Below are positions 23,486 through 34,325 of a stretch of 64,000 nucleotides of DNA, piece by piece (position 1 is the first letter of the stretch; every line of letters starts with the position of its first letter). Origin of the DNA: Galeruca laticollis (Eukaryota; Arthropoda; Insecta; Coleoptera; Chrysomelidae); NCBI GenBank assembly GCA_963921935.1, contig OY998185.1:30410487-30474486 (forward strand). Direction: 5' to 3'. The notes beneath the pieces are model-generated. The model worked only from the letters and a program-made list of their open reading frames with translations, had not been told where the DNA came from and searched no databases. The translations under genes were made by a program, and so were the position numbers.

Positions 23486-25401
23486 TAGTCCAGTTATTAT
23501 AGTAAGTTCACCTCGGAATTCGAGATACCCAGCTGTAAGTCTGTAAATACTTGTATATTGACACTCTAAAAGTTGTCTCAAAACCTACATATGGTAGGGT
23601 GTACGCAACTATTAAATTTCAAGGTCAAAGGTCACAAAAATCGGTTTTTACTCTTTTTTGTAAATATCTCATTTCCTATGGGTTTTTTTGCTATTTCTAT
23701 TTATTATCAATATTGTAGAATACAAAATTCTCTACGAATTTTGTTTAAAAACATTTTTTATACGGTGAACTGTTTTCGAGATAGAGGGCGCAGAGCGCGC
23801 GGTCACAGGATCACTTCAGGTCAACCGGTGCCTCTGGTCAAAAACGCGCCATACATAGTTGATGAACTATCGATAAATCAATGATTATAAATATTTGTCA
23901 ATTTTTATCAACTATTATATTTTATCATTTTTTTCCTAGCCTATCCACTTTTTATTCAGTATTAATTTATTTAACAACACTTACCTGTCCACGTAATTGC
24001 AGAATTGTTAATGAAAATATAGGAATTATATTCGAATTTTAACCTAATTAATAATAATAACTTCTTACATGATGAAAAAAAAAATAAATTATGAATTAAT
24101 CTTTTTATTAAAAAATATTCAATACATTTATTTTTATTAAAAGTAAAAAAATTTAATAAAGGGTACAAAAACTACAATTTATAATTTTAATCATCTTCTT
24201 CCACTTCATCGTCATCTTCCGGCTGCTGGTAAATTACAAACTGGTGTTCATTATCGTCTTCAACGACATTTGTCTCAAGTTCTTCCATGATTTCCGGGTC
24301 AAAGGTTCCATCTTCGTTAATGTCGCTCTGATATGGTAGAGCATTGAGACAAGCTTGCCCATTACATTGGCCACAAGCTAAAGAGCATTGCAAGCCCGCT
24401 TTTCTGCATCCGCATCGCGAATCACAACCACTCTTGCAGTTGCAGAAAATTGAATTTAGCAAATCTTCTGGAGCAGGTGGTAAAATGGTCATGATAGGCT
24501 CCAGAAAATCGTTTCGCATTGCCCAACCCCACACCTGGGGCTCCAAATCATGCACTAACCAAGTTTGAACTTGATAATATACACGTTTGAAATATTGATG
24601 AGCAGCTGCACTTGTTAGTGGAATATTTGAAAGCTGCACAGGTTTATTAAGTTTTATAGACTTGACGTGATGCATATAACGAAGATGATCGAGACTTTTC
24701 ACAGATTTCGGAGCATCATAGACTGCCAATAAGGTTCGAGTTCCACTCTCTAATAATCTCTGGGCCGAACAATTTTCTTCCTCAAATGCTGTAGCTGTTC
24801 ATCCAAATTTGTCAGTGTCTCAAAAACTTTTAAAAATTATTTTTTTCCCTTTTTAAAAAGCGCAGAAGTTGTGTCACAGCCACTTAATGCGTGCAGAAAT
24901 AAAATATGTCTCCGTTTTTACATTTCCTTTCCCAACTTTTTCCAAGAAAATGATAAAATATAATAGTTGATAAAAATTGACAAATATTTATAATCATTGA
25001 CTTATCGATAGTTCATCAACTATATATGGCGTGTTTTCGACCGGAGTCGCCGGTTGACCTGAAGTGATGCTGTGACCGCACGCTCTCCGCCCTCTATCTC
25101 GAAAACGGTTCACCGTATGAAAAAATTTTTTGAAGAAAATTTGTAGAGAATTTTGTATTCTACAATATTGATAATGAATACAAATACCAAAAAACCCGTA
25201 TAAAATGAGATATTTATAAAAAAGCGCAAAAAACCGATTTTTGTGACCTTTGACCTTGAAATTTAATAGTTGCGTACACTCTACCATCTGTAGGTTTTGA
25301 GACAACTTTTAGGGTGTCAATATACAAGTATTTACAGACTTACAGCTGGGTATCTCGAATTCCGAGATTCTTACCTAATTTAAGCTTAAATGACTGGACT
25401 A
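23486..25401. mobile_element. TIR DNA element carrying a CXC-domain ORF
   Basis: It starts TAGTCCAGTTATT and ends with the inverse CTGGACTA, with arms of about 450 bp (23486-23933 and 24951-25401) that stay alignable throughout. The trinucleotide AAC flanks both sides (23483-23485 and 25402-25404), and the uninterrupted target is visible in the related LTR at 38450-38465, so the 3-bp duplication is certain. A cysteine-rich ORF sits inside on the minus strand. The superfamily is unassigned; a 3-bp duplication would allow Academ-, Harbinger- or CACTA-like elements. Confidence 0.85.
24187..24900 (-). pseudogene. TE-encoded protein, C-terminal part with CXC-like cysteine domain
   Basis: The 180-codon frame (24187-24729) has a CXC/tesmin-like cysteine cluster near residues 95-130 (CNCKSGCDSRCGCRKAGLQC then CSLACGQCNGQAC). 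The tail is very acidic, ending E-D-D-D-E-V-E-E-D-D. Upstream, frames at 24730-24900 contain a phrase like SGCDTTSALFKKG seen next to this domain in many insect repeat-derived proteins. Frameshifts and stops separate the parts. Metal or DNA binding is plausible from the cysteine pattern; no catalytic domain is visible. It is probably the 3' remnant of a transposase-type gene left in an internally deleted element. Confidence 0.6.
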
Positions 25402-25517
25402 AACCAGAAATAATTCGTAAACACGTGGTATTCGGTCAATTCTACATCTATTTATTTTATTTTCTTCGTTTACAATATAAATTATCCTAGTTTTAAGCTG
25501 GTGAGAAACACATTATG

Positions 25518-27182
25518 TCCAGACAGAAGAAGAATTTGATGATGAGGAGGAAACAACCGAAAACGATGTTGTACAAGAGAGATCTGAAGATAGCGATACA
25601 GGAGAAGAAATCGAGGAAAACGAAAAAAAGGAAACTGGAAATACTATTGGACCTCATTTCATGGGGAAAGATAAAATTACCAAATGGGCCAAGCATGTAC
25701 CTCCTAAAAACGTCAGAACTCGTAGAGAGGATATAGTAATGCAGCTACCAGGCCCAAAAGTTAATGTGAAAAATAAATCTAAAATTGATGATATTTGGGG
25801 TTCTCTATTCGATCTAAACATGCTACATCTAATTGTTGATGAGACGAACAAAAAAAATTGATTCAGAAAGTTCACATTTTGTTCGTGAGAGAGATATTTT
25901 GCCAACCAATATTGACGAAATTCGAGCCCTAATTGGATTATTATATCTTGCAGGTGTTAGGAAAGCAAGTAATTTGAATACTACTGACTTATGGAACACA
26001 GATGGGACTGGCATAGAACTTTTACGATAAACAATGAACGAGAGAAGATTAAAAGTTTTACTAAGATATATTCGCTTTGACGACATACATACTAGAGCTG
26101 GGAGATCTATTTTAGACGAACTAGCTCCAATTAGAACTATACTGACAAAATGGAATGAAAATCGAAAGAACAGTTTCTCTCACTCTGAATTTGTTACTGT
26201 TAATGAGAAACTGGAAGCCTTCAGAGGCAGATGTTCTTTCCGCCAGTATATCCCAAGTAAACCGAATAGATATGGTTTGAAAATATTCGCTACTTATGAT
26301 GCGAAATTATTTTACACTAGTCATATGGAAGTTTATGTTGGGACACAACCAGCGGGCCCTTTCAGTCTAGACAACAGTACGAAAGATATAACTGAGAGAG
26401 CCTGTAAGCACCTTTATAATTCGAACAGAAATGTCACAACAGACAACTGGTACATTAGCGCTGCACTCGGTATAGAACTGAAACGAAATGGTCTTACCGT
26501 AGTTGGAACTATAAAGGGCAGAAGAAGGGAAATACCTGATTTTTTCAACGAAGCACAAAGTAGGCCAATTGGATCTAGTGTATTTGCTTTTGGCTGCGGA
26601 GGAACCTTGGTGTCATATAAACCGAAAAAAAATAAAAATGTGATATTGTACTCAACAATGCATCACGGTGATGATGTTGATGAGGAATCTGGTAAAACAG
26701 AAACAATATTACAGTATAATTCAACGAAAAGTGGTGTCGATACTGTGGACCAATTGTGTGCACAGTTTAATGTAGCACGGTGTTCTAGAAGATGGCCCAT
26801 GGTGATTTTTTATAGTTTATTGAATGTCACAGGAATAAACGCGTTCGTTATTTATAGCTGAAACAATATTAATTCAAGAAAACCAACACGACAAATGGTA
26901 ATAGAACTAGCTTTTGCTTTGACGTACAACCATCAAAAAAATAGGTATCTGAATCGACATATCCCAGCAAATATTAAAATGCGACTGAAAGAACTGTGTA
27001 ATCTGCAAGATCCGCAAGAGGATGAGCCAGCTCAGAGAAATCCACGGCAAACTGGAAGATGTGGTGACTGTAACTGGAAAAAAAACCGAAAAACAAAATA
27101 TTTTTGTGAACTATGTGCTAATTTTTTGTGTTTAGAACATGTGAAGCCTTTATGTGCAAATTGCTACGATTCTCATCGCTGA
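25518..27182 (+). pseudogene. piggyBac transposase (DDE_Tnp_1_7 type), broken
   Basis: The frames at 25520-25861, 25833-26030, 26034-26861 and 26895-27182 make one transposase in order: an acidic N-terminus, the WAKHVPPKNVRTRREDI region, the DDE core and a C-terminal cysteine finger (CGDCNWKK..CELCANFLC..CANC). Of the three catalytic aspartates, the second (26442-26444, TTDNWY) and third (26739-26741, GVDTVDQ) are present. The first is replaced by Asn at 26202-26204 (TVNEKLEAFRGR). Frameshifts near 25855, a stop at 26028-26030 and a stop near 26860 break it. This copy cannot make active transposase. Confidence 0.9.
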
Positions 27183-27577
27183 TTTTGTACTTCTTTTTTA
27201 TGTTCCGGGTGCGTCTATGTATAGTAATTTTATTACCGGTTTTCATTTTTTTAGTGCTTTGAGTATATTGAAGAATAACTTTGAGGTCGAATGTATAAGA
27301 ATATTTTTTTAGTTATTGCTTTGTAATTGAACAAAAAAAATATAACCGCATTTGTGTATGTGTATTGTGTATAACAGCTCCCTGTTTGAAAATAATGTAA
27401 AAAGGGTGTTGTCAAGCAAATGTCATATAATTGTAATAAAATGTTCAAAATCAAAAAACTTATAGTTTCAACAAAACACTTATTAGTGGCCTCTCAAGTC
27501 TATTTATTTCAACCGGTCTCGTACACCGTGTGCGCCCACTAATAAACAAGTTAAACCTGCGCCTACCGAAGGGTTAA

Positions 27578-27822
27578 GGAGATAAAGGTCAGATCTATTC
27601 CCTTTTATTCCTTTATAATATACTTTAACCAAATATTTTCACAAACCAATAGTGCAAATACTTGAAACTCAACCTCAAATTTCATTTTTTCTGTCAACAG
27701 ATTTTACTCATCCCTTTTGCATCCATAAATATAAATATTTGTTTTCATTCACGAATTTCAAAAAACATAATTCAATACCTAAAATAAAGCAATATATGCA
27801 TCAAATTCACCTTTTAACCTAT
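27578..27822. other. intron segment without recognisable genes
   Basis: Short AT-rich stretch between the piggyBac right end and the target duplication of the LINE. Confidence 0.6.
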
Positions 27823-27993
27823 AACCTGAATTTCTTCTTCTTCTTCTCGTTCCTTTTTTGGGCTATATCCTGTGGGATAATTTACCCAGTTTTATACATG
27901 TGGGGGGAAAAAGTCTTGCTCTTGGCAATATTTCCCTCCCTCTAGAATGGATATCTTCCTTAAACAAAACTGCACTACTGTTTGGCATAGGTA

Positions 27994-29256
27994 CTATGAG
28001 TTTTTGCCTGTAACTATTCTTAATCCCTGGTTTTGAAGTTTGTCCAACGTTGTTTTATTCTTTTTTGTGAGGGTGAAAATCTGGCTACCATAGTCCATGT
28101 GACTTAGTACTATTGCTTTGTAAAGTATTCTCAGTGTGAGGGGATCACAGCCCCACCAAGTACCGCAGAGAGCTCGCATAACGTTTAGTCCTTTACATAT
28201 TTTTGTTTGTATGTATTGTATATGTGCTTTCCATTTAAGGTTTTGATGAATGTACATACCTAGGTATTTAACTTTATCCACCCATTCAATAGTTTCAGAG
28301 TTTATTTTTATTTTGGGGATAGATCTTTTTATGATTCCTTTACTAAACATTACTGCATGAGATTTATTGGTTGATAGTTTGAGATTATGTGTGTCTAACC
28401 ATGTGTTGAGTTTTTCTAAAAATGTATCTAAATTATTCACCATTTGGCTCACATTTGATCCACCAACTATCAGTACCATGTCATCTGCATATTGAATAAG
28501 ATTAACATTTTTAGGGAGGATATTATAAATAGGTAGGGTATAGAGATTAAACAGAATTGGACTAAGGGGAGATCCTTGGGCTAGACCTTGATTAGCTGGC
28601 AAAGGTCCTATTGTGTGTCCTAAGTTGTATTGGACGAATATGACTCTGTTATTTATAAAAGCGTAAATTAAGTTTATTATATATTTAGGTAGGGCTAGGT
28701 TTATTAAAGTTTTGTACAGAAGTTGGATATTAACTGTGTCATATGCAGCTGAGAGGTCTAAGAAAACGCCTATGGTATATTCACTGGCTGAATAATTTAT
28801 AAGGATATGAGAGGTTAGAAACGTTAAACAGTCCATACAACCTTTATTCCTTCTAAATCCAAACTGTAGGGGATTGAGTAATTTTTTGTTTTCTACATAC
28901 CATTCCAGCCTGTTTTTTATTAGTGATTCTAGAAGTTTACCCACACATGAAGTTAGAGCAATTGGTCTATAGTTCGTTGCTACTGATTTGTCTTTGTAGG
29001 GCTTTATGAGAGGAAGAATAATTGTTTGCTTCCATGTGTGTGGAATGGTAGCAGTTTGCATGCAATCATTAAAAAATTGTAGTAGATCCTTAGACAAAGA
29101 TGTTGGCATGTGCTTAATCATAGAGTATGAAATTTGGTCCATACCTGGTGCGGAGTCTTTTTTTGACTCTATTGTGAATTTATATTCCTGATAGGAGAAT
29201 GGTTCAATTTCTGTTGATATGGATGTTTGTATGTTTTCGGTAATGATAGGTGGCAT
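27994..29256 (-). pseudogene. LINE ORF2: reverse transcriptase
   Basis: 420 codons with the RT motifs in order: SKKDSAPGMDQISYSMIKHM, LPLIKPYKDK, NYRPIALTSCVGKLLESLIK, FLDLSAAYDTVN, GLAQGSPLSPILFNLYT and the catalytic QYADDMVLIV. The two active-site aspartates are kept. It ends at a stop shortly after LQNQGLRIVTG, so any RNase H is absent. The start MPPIITENIQ is not a true initiator: the preceding endonuclease-linker frame overlaps it, and a single indel around 29260 separates them. The role in the family is reverse transcription of the element RNA at the nicked target. Confidence 0.88.
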
Positions 29257-30450
29257 AAGGAGGATAAAATTTCTTGAGCCAGAATGCCAGGTGGAAGTTG
29301 ATTTGATAGGTTGTTGTGAGGTGTACGATTTGAAGCTTTATTGATTTTATTCCAAATAATTTTTAATGGAGAGTTACGGGTTATTTTTGCACAGAAGTTG
29401 CGAAAACTGTTCTTTCTTTTGGACTTGAGAAGTTTTCTGGTAGAAGCAATGGTCTTTTTAACTGCTATAAAGTTTTCTATCGTAGGGGAGTTGGTAAATG
29501 TTTTAATTGCAGATATTCTGCAGTTGATGGATACTTGACAGGAGTTATCCCACCAAGGGATATTGTATTTTTGGTTGTGATCGATTTTGTAAAATGGTAT
29601 TGCCGCATTTGCTGCTTTTATAATATTATCTTGGAATTTTTCATATTGAAAGTGGGTTAGGGGTTGGGGGGTTGTACAGAGGTGTTCATAAAAGGTGTTC
29701 CAGTTAGCTTTTTTATAGTTTCTTTTTGTGGTTACTATCTGATTGAGGTTGTCTTTGTTATTGGAATAAAGTTTGCAGATGGTTGGGTAGTGATCACTAC
29801 TTCCAGGGTCTAGGAGGACTTCCCAGGTAGCATATGGAGTTAACTCAGAAGATATTAGGGTAACATCCACCACAGATTTATCCTCACTCGATGAAGACAA
29901 TCTGGTAGCCTGTCCATCATTTAGATATACTAATTGGAGTGACTCTAAGTAGTCAATGATGTTTCGACCTTTAATACTTATTTTCTTGCTGCCCCATGCG
30001 GGGTGGTTGCAATTTAGATCTCCCATAATAAGTAGGGGTTTCTTGAATTGCTGAATAAAATGGATCCAATTATTTACTCTGAGTATTGAGCTTTATGGGC
30101 AGTATATATTTAGAATATTAATGTTATGTTGTGGTAGGTGTATTGCCTGTGTTTGAATATTTATATTGTCAAAGTTACTTTGGTAGGTTATTGGGATGAA
30201 TTTGATGGTATTTTTTATTAGAATAGCTGTTCCACCGTAGCCATCGGCTCTGTCGTTTCTAAGAATTTGAAAGTTTCTGCATGAGATATTATAGTTTTGT
30301 TTTAACCATGTTTCATTTAGTAGGATTATATCAGGATTATGGTTTCTAATGATTACTTTCACATTATCTGTGTTGGAGTTGTATGAGCGTATATTCCACT
30401 GGATTACAGTTAGTGGAGTAAATGCGAATAGAATTCAAATATTACACAGG
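29169..30450 (-). pseudogene. LINE ORF2: AP-like endonuclease and linker
   Basis: The endonuclease begins near 30450 with IQWNIRSYNSN, continues with PDIILLNETWLK and ADGYGGTAILI, and is cut by a TAA stop near 30090. It resumes in frame with LLIMGDLNCNHPAWGS, VVDVTLISSELTPYATWEV and PGSSDHYPTIC. The E, D, N and SDH catalytic residues expected of these nucleases are visible. A linker leads to the frameshift before the RT. Confidence 0.85.
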
Positions 30451-31840
30451 AGATCAGAACATGTCCGTGTCGGACAGGTCCATATAATCCCTGAGGTATT
30501 TTGTTTTTTGGTGTATGGTGATAGAGGTGTACATGTTTGTGCTGTGTTTATTTCTGTTAGCTGACCGACTTCTTGCTGGGGTGTAAGATAATTATTTGAA
30601 ATCAAATTTCCTATAAACGTTAACACAAGCTCTCTGTGAGATTCTGATAAGAATGATATTGCTTGTACTACATCGAGTTGGAGTTTTTCTTCTTCCTCTT
30701 TTCTTGCTAATTGTTGGGGCTGTTCACTATGTGTTGTCGTTTTGTTTCCTATCTTTGATCTGCCATTTGGATTATTTAGGAATTTGGTATGTGCGGCTTT
30801 GTCGTAGCCTGTTTGTCTTTTTCTTTTGCTGTTTGGGGGTGTTGTGGCTACTTGTACATAAGATGCTACTTCGGGAGTTGTGGATATTGTTGTTAGTCTC
30901 CTTTCATGTACTTGAATTGAGTTGGCCTGTTCTTATGAGTTTTTTTTTCTTAGAGTTGGAAAGTTTTCTAGGTCATTTTTTGGTGGGCTGGTAGGAGAAT
31001 TGGATGGTATTTGTTGGCTAGCTTCGTAATATGAGATGTTTGAGAATGCCATTAGTTGTTTAATGTCTTTTTATCTTTTTTGTTCTTTGCATATTTTATC
31101 AACGGATGAGTGATCATTATTTTTGCAGTAGATACAATATAAATTGCAGCTTGAGGCATTGTCATGGCTTTTACTGCAAGTTTTGCATTTTGCTTTGCCT
31201 CTGCATTGATTTGTGCTATGTCCATAAAGTAAGCAGTTATAGCATTGAATTAAGGGCTTAGATATAGAGTTACCAGGGTTGGAAGGCCATATATTTCCAC
31301 TTCTCGTGGAATGATTTTTCCTGCAAAAGTTAAACACAATGTGTCAGTGGGGATGTACTTTATATTTCCATCAACGATCGCTCTTCTATTCATTCTCTTG
31401 GCATGTAGCACCTTACAATTATTGATGTTTGTTGTTGTAAACTGAATTATTTCTTGTTCTGTAAGGGTCATATCTACAAATCTTACAATACCTTTGCTTG
31501 ATACATTGTGACTTGGTATATATACTTCATAACCCAAATTTTCCCAGTCTTGCTCATTAATAAAGTTGTTAGCAGCTTCTGCATTCTTGAAAGTGACTCC
31601 CATTCGGTTTTTACCCTTTCTGGTGAATTTGATAACATCTTGTAGTTTCAAGTTAAAGATAGTTTTGACTATACTCATAATATGTAAATTACCCACATTA
31701 CCTGACTTCCCCTGAATATATACATCAAACGGGGGAGAGCTATGTGGAGTGTATAAGATTTTTGTTCTATTAATTTGTGATATATTTTGGTCTTTGTCAT
31801 TATTTTTGTCAGGAGGTTCGGGAGGTTTATCTCCCGCCAT
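30435..31840 (-). pseudogene. LINE ORF1: gag-like protein with CCHC knuckles
   Basis: The ORF starts at 31840 (MAGDKPPEPPDK), carries a gag-like globular region to about 31300, then shifts frame. The next frame (31071-31337) has zinc knuckles CYNCLLYGHSTNQC, CKTCSKSHDNASSC and CIYCKNNDHSSVDKIC, which bind element RNA. A further frame down to 30435 gives a basic and polar tail. At least two indels break the ORF. Confidence 0.8.
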
Positions 31841-32085
31841 TTTACTTACTTTTTTCCCCTTTTTTCTTAGTATGGGTTTTGTATATATCTAATGAAAATA
31901 AGTTGGAATTTACTTACTTAAGTCAAAGGAAAAGGATTTGACACAAAAAGTGGTTAGTAACTCACCCTATCTACTATAAACGATTAAATCACACTTATAT
32001 TCAACGATAAATCCGTATTCACAGTTAAATTCACTCAATCGACGTAAGATTTCACCTCGATCCGTTCCGCCATCAACCTGAATTT

Positions 32086-32254
32086 ATACTCGTTGCACGT
32101 TGCAAGAGTTTTAGTCAGAAATTTCATTTGACAAGTTTTTAACCAACTTTTTCATTTATAATCGCCCAGTCAGTGGCGTTACAAATACATTTGGGAAAAA
32201 TAAAATTCAAACCTATTTCGGTTTTACTTACCTATAAATTAAAAAACTTTTGCC
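32086..32254 (+). other. probable leader of the BEL/Pao element
   Basis: This lies between the LINE target duplication and the BEL gag start. CAGTCAGTGGCG near 32170 looks like retroelement leader sequence, but I could not recognise an LTR or a clear primer-binding site. The 5' LTR may have been the LINE target or may be lost. Confidence 0.35.
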
Positions 32255-33720
32255 ATGTCGAACGCTGAGCAGGCCAGCCCTCAAGGCAGTCACATAGACG
32301 ATGAAGGGGTAAAAATTCAGGACAATTATAGATATCGTGTAAGCCGTCGCGACATCGTAATGGCTCATTTGACGCGATTTGAAGCTTTTTTGAAAAAATG
32401 CTCTCCAATTGTTTTAATACAGAAAAAAACAGTTTTTGATTTACGATCCCGTCTGGAACACATTCATAACCTGTTATCTGACTTTGAAAAAGTACAGGGG
32501 GAGATCGAAAAGTTATGCTTAGATTTCAATTTAGTAGAACTCAACTTACACAATGATGAACGCGATGAATTTGAAAATAAGTTTTATGATTTATCTGCTA
32601 GAGGAAAACTAATATTAGAGCAAGCTGAAGGTAATTCAGATAATGCCGCACGAAATGTCTTTTTCGCGAGTCAAGTCACACCACCTGTAAATTATAATAC
32701 TTAATCTAGTCCTCGACTTCCACCAAAACCGTTGCCACATTTTTCGGGAAATTACGAAACGTGGGTAAATTTCAGTGATACTTTCGAATCTTTAATAGAT
32801 AAAAATCCGCATATCGAAAACATAGACAAATTTCATTATCTTCATTCTAGTTTTAAGGGTGAAGCAGCACAAGTAATCAGTTCTTTAGCTACAACCAGCA
32901 ATATAGTTATTCAACGGCGTGATCACTTCTAAAAGAAAGATATGAAAACAAAAAGGCGATCATACATACTCACATAAAAGATATTTTTGTACTAAAAGAC
33001 GAGGCTTATCAAAATTTAAGAACAATTTAGATTCATTTCAAAGACATTACAAATCTCCAGAAAACCTTGGTGAGAATGTCGAAGACTGGAGCACTATTTT
33101 ACTCTATTTATTAACCACAAAACTGGATTTGTCGACACGCAAGGAATGGGAAATTTTTTCCAAAGACAAAGCTAATCCTTCTATTCTACATTTGTTAACT
33201 TTTTTATCAGAAAGGTGTAGATTTTTAGAATCACTCGACTTTAAACTTCACTAAAAGAAGTATGAGAAAAAATTCGATAAACCTCATGATCATAAAATCT
33301 TATCGCATATTAGCCAAACGGGAAATTCATGTCCATTGTGAAAGGAGAATCATTTCATTTATTCTTGCAAAAAATTCATTGACCTCTCAGTAAACAGCGG
33401 CTTTTCTGAAATGAATCGTAATTATCTGTGCACAAATTGCCTTCGCTCTGGTCATATAATATTAGATTGTAAATCAATACACACTTGTAAAACTTGCCAT
33501 GGCAAGCATGATTCAATGCTTCACATGCAACCTGGCAACCATTCACAATATAGAACCTCCAATTCAAGCAATCATCGTTCAAGTCCATCCAATCCAAACA
33601 AAACTCATGCGAATACAAACTAACCAAAACCGATGTTGCCAAATCGCAACCAGAATTCTAGTAACACCATATCGCCAATCTCCAATCAAAGTTTAAGCAA
33701 CGCCATGTTGCCAGATCCTC
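32255..33720 (+). pseudogene. BEL/Pao gag with zinc knuckle (remnant)
   Basis: The frame opens at 32255 (MSNAEQASPQG). After a TAA at 32702-32704 the same frame goes on with PRLPPKPLPHFSGNYETWVN, the conserved gag start of BEL elements, to 32932. Frames further down are broken. At 33411-33623 the knuckle CTNCLRSGHIILDC and a second CKTCHGKHDSMLH appear, which bind genomic RNA. No intact product is possible. Confidence 0.85.
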
Positions 33721-33782
33721 ATGTGAACCCAAATGAAAATGCATATAGCTTCTCGTGCACTAACTAAAACCCAAGTACTTCA

Positions 33783-34325
33783 GTGTTATTGTCCACAGTA
33801 TCAATAAGAATTTATAACCAGAATAATGAACCTATACCCTGTCGAGCCATTTTGGATAATGGCAGTCAATTCAATTTTGTAACTCAAGATTTATTCGACC
33901 TATTAAATCTGCCCTATGAATCTGTGAACATTCCAGTTGCAGGCATCAATGAAAAAACCACAAACATTTGCAAACGTGTTAAAATTTAAATAAAATCATC
34001 CTATAAAGGTTTCACTTTCAAAATTCCGGCTTTAGTTATAGACAAAATAACTAATTTTGTTCCTTAGCATCCAATTGATACGTCTAAACTAAACATACCG
34101 GCAGATATACCCCTAGCTGATGACGAATTCTATAAATCTTCTACCATAGACGTTCTCATAGGCGCTGGGCTATTCTATGACATTTTAGGTTCCGGTCAAA
34201 TAAAATTGGGCAAAAATAAGCCTGTTATCCAGGAAACAAAGCTAGGTTGGGTAGTCCGCGGACCAATAACATTTGTAACAACTGTTGGCCACACTTCATT
34301 TACTTGTACAAATGACATGCAATAG
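33783..34325 (+). pseudogene. BEL/Pao aspartic protease (remnant)
   Basis: CRAILDNGSQFNFVTQDL has the retropepsin active site with Asn-Gly in place of the usual Asp-Ser/Thr-Gly context (LDNGSQ is the BEL form). The continuation IDVLIGAGLFYDILGSGQIK and LGWVVRGP matches the protease tail. TAA stops at about 33987 and 34065 and a TAG at 34323 break the frame. Confidence 0.75.

Larger units (their letters stand above)
23392..25513 (+). mobile_element. solo LTR (203 bp) split by a TIR element
   Basis: The pieces 23392-23485 and 25405-25513 together equal the LTR-like repeat at 38354-38554 in inverted orientation. TATG flanks both ends (23388-23391 and 25514-25517), a 4-bp target duplication as Gypsy-type elements make. 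It landed at the ATG region of the piggyBac transposase, so it may have separated promoter and coding region. Confidence 0.75.
23345..27577 (+). mobile_element. piggyBac-family element with nested insertions
   Basis: The right end is clear: the inverted terminus CCTACCGAAGGG abuts TTAA at 27574-27577. A subterminal TCGTACACC (27509 area) has an inverted partner GGTGTACGA at 23375-23383. The left terminus is less sure: a TTAA occurs at 23345, but the adjacent bases do not mirror the right TIR. Without the inserted LTR the element would be about 2.1 kb, normal for the family. The coding part is at 25518-27182. Confidence 0.8.
27834..32074 (-). mobile_element. complete I/Jockey-type LINE with 11-bp target duplications
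   Basis: AACCTGAATTT occurs on both sides (27823-27833 and 32075-32085). The 3' end on the minus strand finishes in a short (GAA)n tail at 27834-27850. Inside are a gag-like ORF1 (31840 down to about 30435) and an ORF2 with endonuclease and RT (about 30450 down to 27994). The insertion is thus structurally complete at 4241 bp, but ORFs are broken by stops and frameshifts. Confidence 0.9.

Noticed and set aside
24344..24568. Plus-strand 74-codon frame
   Set aside because: Antisense of the CXC-domain ORF.
30653..30994. 113-codon plus-strand hydrophobic frame
   Set aside because: Antisense of the LINE ORF1 tail; no independent support.
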